A stretch of DNA of 7,076 nucleotides from Candidatus Pacearchaeota archaeon. GTDB lineage: Archaea; Nanoarchaeota; Nanoarchaeia; Pacearchaeales; GW2011-AR1. Both the position numbers and the translations under genes were made by a program. Below are positions 5,725 to 7,076 of the stretch, piece by piece. How positions within the stretch are numbered: the first letter of the stretch is position 1; each line of letters opens with the position of its first letter. Location of the stretch: the NCBI GenBank assembly GCA_002690445.1, contig NZER01000010.1, positions 26,033 through 33,108 of the forward strand, read 5' to 3'. Below the pieces are notes generated by a model, which was not told the DNA's origin, searched no databases, and saw only the letters and a program-made list of their open reading frames with translations.

Positions 5725-6478
5725 CAACTTTGTATGTGCGCCGGCTTTAAAGGCGCTTCTCCCCCCAGAATCTATCATAAAGAGCTTTATGTTTTTTTCC
5801 GGGCAGATAGAATTTCCCCTTATCAATGAGGGACACACCCTCGTCGCTTATACCAACAAGCCGGTTATTTTTGAGTTTTGGCGGAGTGTGGTATCCGATG
5901 CACATCGAGTAGCTGCCCACGCAGTGGGGATGCACATGCCTGGGGCGCACCCCGAGACAGTTAGTCTCTATCAATCCCAATGGCCTACGTATCGTGATTC
6001 TTTTATGCGGTCCGGGGTTTTCTTCCTTCTTAACCGATATTCACAAACAGGCACCGTGTCTCACGGCTCGTTTAAAATTGACAATTTCAGCCCTTTTGCA
6101 ATAGAGGCACTCAAAAATTTTTCATCAGATGCCCACAAATTTAATTTAAAGTTATACGAGAGTGAAGATGTAGAAGAGGGATTTGTGTCCCTGAACGCAG
6201 ATGATATATTGCTGATTCCTGCGGGCACCTTTTCTTATAATTTACTTACTCAAGATATATTGGAAGGTTACGAGACATACAACATCCACCATCGGCGCCT
6301 TAAAGAAGCACTCCTTAACACAAATCAGCGGTTTGTTTTATGTTACAAGAAACACCCCGGCTTGCTGCGCCTGTATGACGACCAGCAGATTATCCTCGTG
6401 AGCAAGTTTGGGAAACCCACGGCACATTTTGATTTAGCCGAAGACATGATAATTCACAATTTACCCCCCAATGAATAG
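5699..6478 (+). CDS. Dam/D12-class adenine methyltransferase-like protein lacking catalytic motifs
   Basis: This protein has 259 residues, close to the length of T4 Dam. ATG is preceded by AAGAGGG (5684-5690). It follows the D12-class layout, but key motifs are altered. The N-terminal MKTPL is followed by EPNNF where active enzymes have a YxGGK-like motif. LPP (21-23) and MFFSGQIEF (31-39) stand where PFxGGG (SAM binding) is expected. YTNKPVIFEFWR (51-62) matches the 'DINPxLINFWR' segment but lacks the acidic residue. GVFFLLNRYSQTG (106-118) and SFKIDNFSPF (124-133) match the recognition-domain region. DDILLIPAG (168-176) stands where catalytic DPPY is expected. YNIHHRRLKEALLNTNQRFVLCY (194-216) matches the conserved helix and strand after DPPY. 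The fold is probably kept while methyl transfer is lost. It may bind DNA or block modification, or be decaying, but it has no frameshift or stop. This is inferred from recognised patterns, not an alignment. Confidence 0.65.
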   Translation: MKTPLKEPNNFVCAPALKALLPPESIIKSFMFFSGQIEFPLINEGHTLVAYTNKPVIFEFWRSVVSDAHRVAAHAVGMHMPGAHPETVSLYQSQWPTYRDSFMRSGVFFLLNRYSQTGTVSHGSFKIDNFSPFAIEALKNFSSDAHKFNLKLYESEDVEEGFVSLNADDILLIPAGTFSYNLLTQDILEGYETYNIHHRRLKEALLNTNQRFVLCYKKHPGLLRLYDDQQIILVSKFGKPTAHFDLAEDMIIHNLPPNE

Positions 6479-6818
6479 TAAACTTTTAATTCCTGCCGTT
6501 TTGTTTGTGACAGCACAGACCCTAGTGTGGTTTCAACTATACTCCCACTACATTTGGAAATGGTGGGAAAACAAACCGATAGCAGCCGCCCTGATATATG
6601 GGATCCCCGCAAGTATTTGTTTTTGGTACGGCACTAAGATTGCCGTCGATGCTACCGAGGCAGCGTGGACCGCACGACTGCTTGGCTTTGGAATGTCTTA
6701 CCTAACGTTTCCGCTGCTTACGTGGTGGCTGCTAAACGAAAGTATGCTAACGAGCAAGACGATGTTATGTGTATTGCTCTCGTTTATGATAGTGGGGATC
6801 CAACTCTTTTGGAAATAG
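6471..6818 (+). CDS. Four-helix integral membrane protein of unknown function
   Basis: This 115-residue protein is almost wholly hydrophobic, with four predicted membrane segments at ~4-25 (LLIPAVLFVTAQTLVWFQLY), ~36-58 (PIAAALIYGIPASICFWYG), ~66-88 (WTARLLGFGMSYLTFPLLTWW) and ~94-114 (KTMLCVLLSFMIVGIQLFW). It is rich in Trp. The size and four-helix plan recall small multidrug-resistance (DMT) and DUF486-like proteins, and from memory a membrane protein widespread in marine T4-like phages. It lacks the EmrE-like membrane Glu in helix 1, so transport by that mechanism is doubtful. A holin is possible but not supported by the charge pattern or context. It overlaps the methyltransferase-like gene by 8 bp and has no clear Shine-Dalgarno, so translation probably depends on coupling. 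Confidence 0.75.
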   Translation: MNSKLLIPAVLFVTAQTLVWFQLYSHYIWKWWENKPIAAALIYGIPASICFWYGTKIAVDATEAAWTARLLGFGMSYLTFPLLTWWLLNESMLTSKTMLCVLLSFMIVGIQLFWK

Positions 6819-6821
6819 GAA

Positions 6822-6833
6822 ACTATTTATAGT
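6822..6833. promoter_or_regulatory. Late-promoter-like inverted repeat ACTATTTATAGT
   Basis: This 12-bp element has ACTAT/ATAGT arms around TT in the 30-bp gap between two genes. Read on the minus strand it contains TATAAATA (6831 to 6824), an exact T4 late box, pointing away from the next gene. Read on the plus strand it shares ACTATTTAT with the leader of the first gene (61-69). Direction and role are uncertain: a late promoter, an antisense start or a processing site. Confidence 0.35.
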
Positions 6834-6848
6834 GTTGGAGCAAAATAC

Positions 6849-7076
6849 ATGGATATTTCTACAGGTAGCTGGTTTGAGTACCTAAACGAGAACATAAGAT
6901 TAACAGAGGGTCTAAGAGACATCGGTCTCCCCGAATATGTCGTCGATTTTATCGAAGAGGCAATGCCGTCTTCCCCGGAGAAGGCGAAGGTGTACGCCGG
7001 CAATGGCTGGAAGAAAGCCTTCACGACGGATAACGTGCAGAACCTTCAGTTTACTGCCGTTAATCATCTGATCGAT
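6849..7076 (+). CDS. Conserved phage protein of unknown function (N-terminal part)
   Basis: ATG at 6849 follows TTGGAG (6835-6840) with 8-bp spacing, and the frame stays open for 76 codons to the window edge, so the C-terminus is missing. The protein begins MDISTGSWFEYLNENIRLTEGLRD, followed by IGLPEYVVDFIEEAMP and SPEKAKVYAGNGWKKAF. It has no signal peptide or membrane segment. The 'LTEGLRDIGLPExVVDxIExAMP' pattern recalls, from memory, a recurrent N-terminus in marine T4-like phage proteins, where it precedes varied C-termini. No function is assigned. It is separated from the preceding gene by 30 bp that carry a late-promoter-like element, so it may begin a new transcription unit. Confidence 0.7.
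   Translation, partial: MDISTGSWFEYLNENIRLTEGLRDIGLPEYVVDFIEEAMPSSPEKAKVYAGNGWKKAFTTDNVQNLQFTAVNHLID

Noticed and set aside
6076..6081. TTGACA inside the methyltransferase-like gene as a promoter
   Set aside because: It has no TATAAT-like box at 16-18 bp and no following gene start.
6827..7024. Minus-strand 65-residue reading frame opposite the last gene
   Set aside because: The plus-strand frame has a good ribosome site and a recognisable phage-like N-terminus. The minus frame shows neither.
1..7076. tRNA genes, CRISPR arrays, insertion sequences or attachment sites
   Set aside because: No cloverleaf-like gap, regularly spaced repeats, transposase or terminal inverted repeats were seen. 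Genes fill nearly the whole window, with the largest gap below 110 bp.

Overview
This 7.1-kb window reads as part of a virulent tailed-phage genome, most likely a large marine T4-like myovirus. This rests on four observations. All genes are on the + strand and tightly packed, with 1-26 bp overlaps or very short gaps. A T4-type late-promoter-like element (TTTAAATACTATT) precedes the first complete gene. Most genes have clear Shine-Dalgarno sequences. Several small proteins resemble, from memory, conserved hypothetical proteins of marine T4-like phages. The host cannot be named from the sequence, although two perfect sigma70 consensus promoters imply a bacterial host with an ordinary housekeeping sigma factor.

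Layout. The first ~33 bases may be the tail of an upstream gene. A promoter region (30-66) then leads to a very acidic, repeat-rich protein (103-723). A perfect TTGACA-17-TATAAT promoter (725-753) overlaps a hairpin and starts a second group: a single-pass membrane protein (810-1208), a ClpP-type serine protease (1208-1852) and a 439-residue protein with a possible PD-(D/E)XK-like nuclease signature (1862-3181). A second perfect promoter (3178-3206), whose -35 box contains the stop codon of the preceding gene, starts a third group. That group holds a full-length GroEL-type chaperonin (3230-4813), three small proteins of unknown function (4814-5041, 5031-5324, 5326-5724), a protein with the layout of a Dam/D12-class adenine methyltransferase but without its catalytic motifs (5699-6478), and a four-helix membrane protein (6471-6818). 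A final conserved-looking gene (6849 onward) runs off the end.

How they may work together. ClpP and GroEL within 2 kb form a phage-encoded protein-quality or protein-maturation set, most simply explained by folding and processing of virion proteins or by control of the host proteome. No co-chaperonin and no Clp ATPase lies in the window, so both would need partners encoded elsewhere in the phage or by the host. The most unusual points are the Dam-like protein that has lost its DPPY and glycine-rich motifs, the ClpP with Asn at the catalytic Asp position, and the repeated design in which a consensus -35 hexamer contains or directly follows the preceding stop codon.
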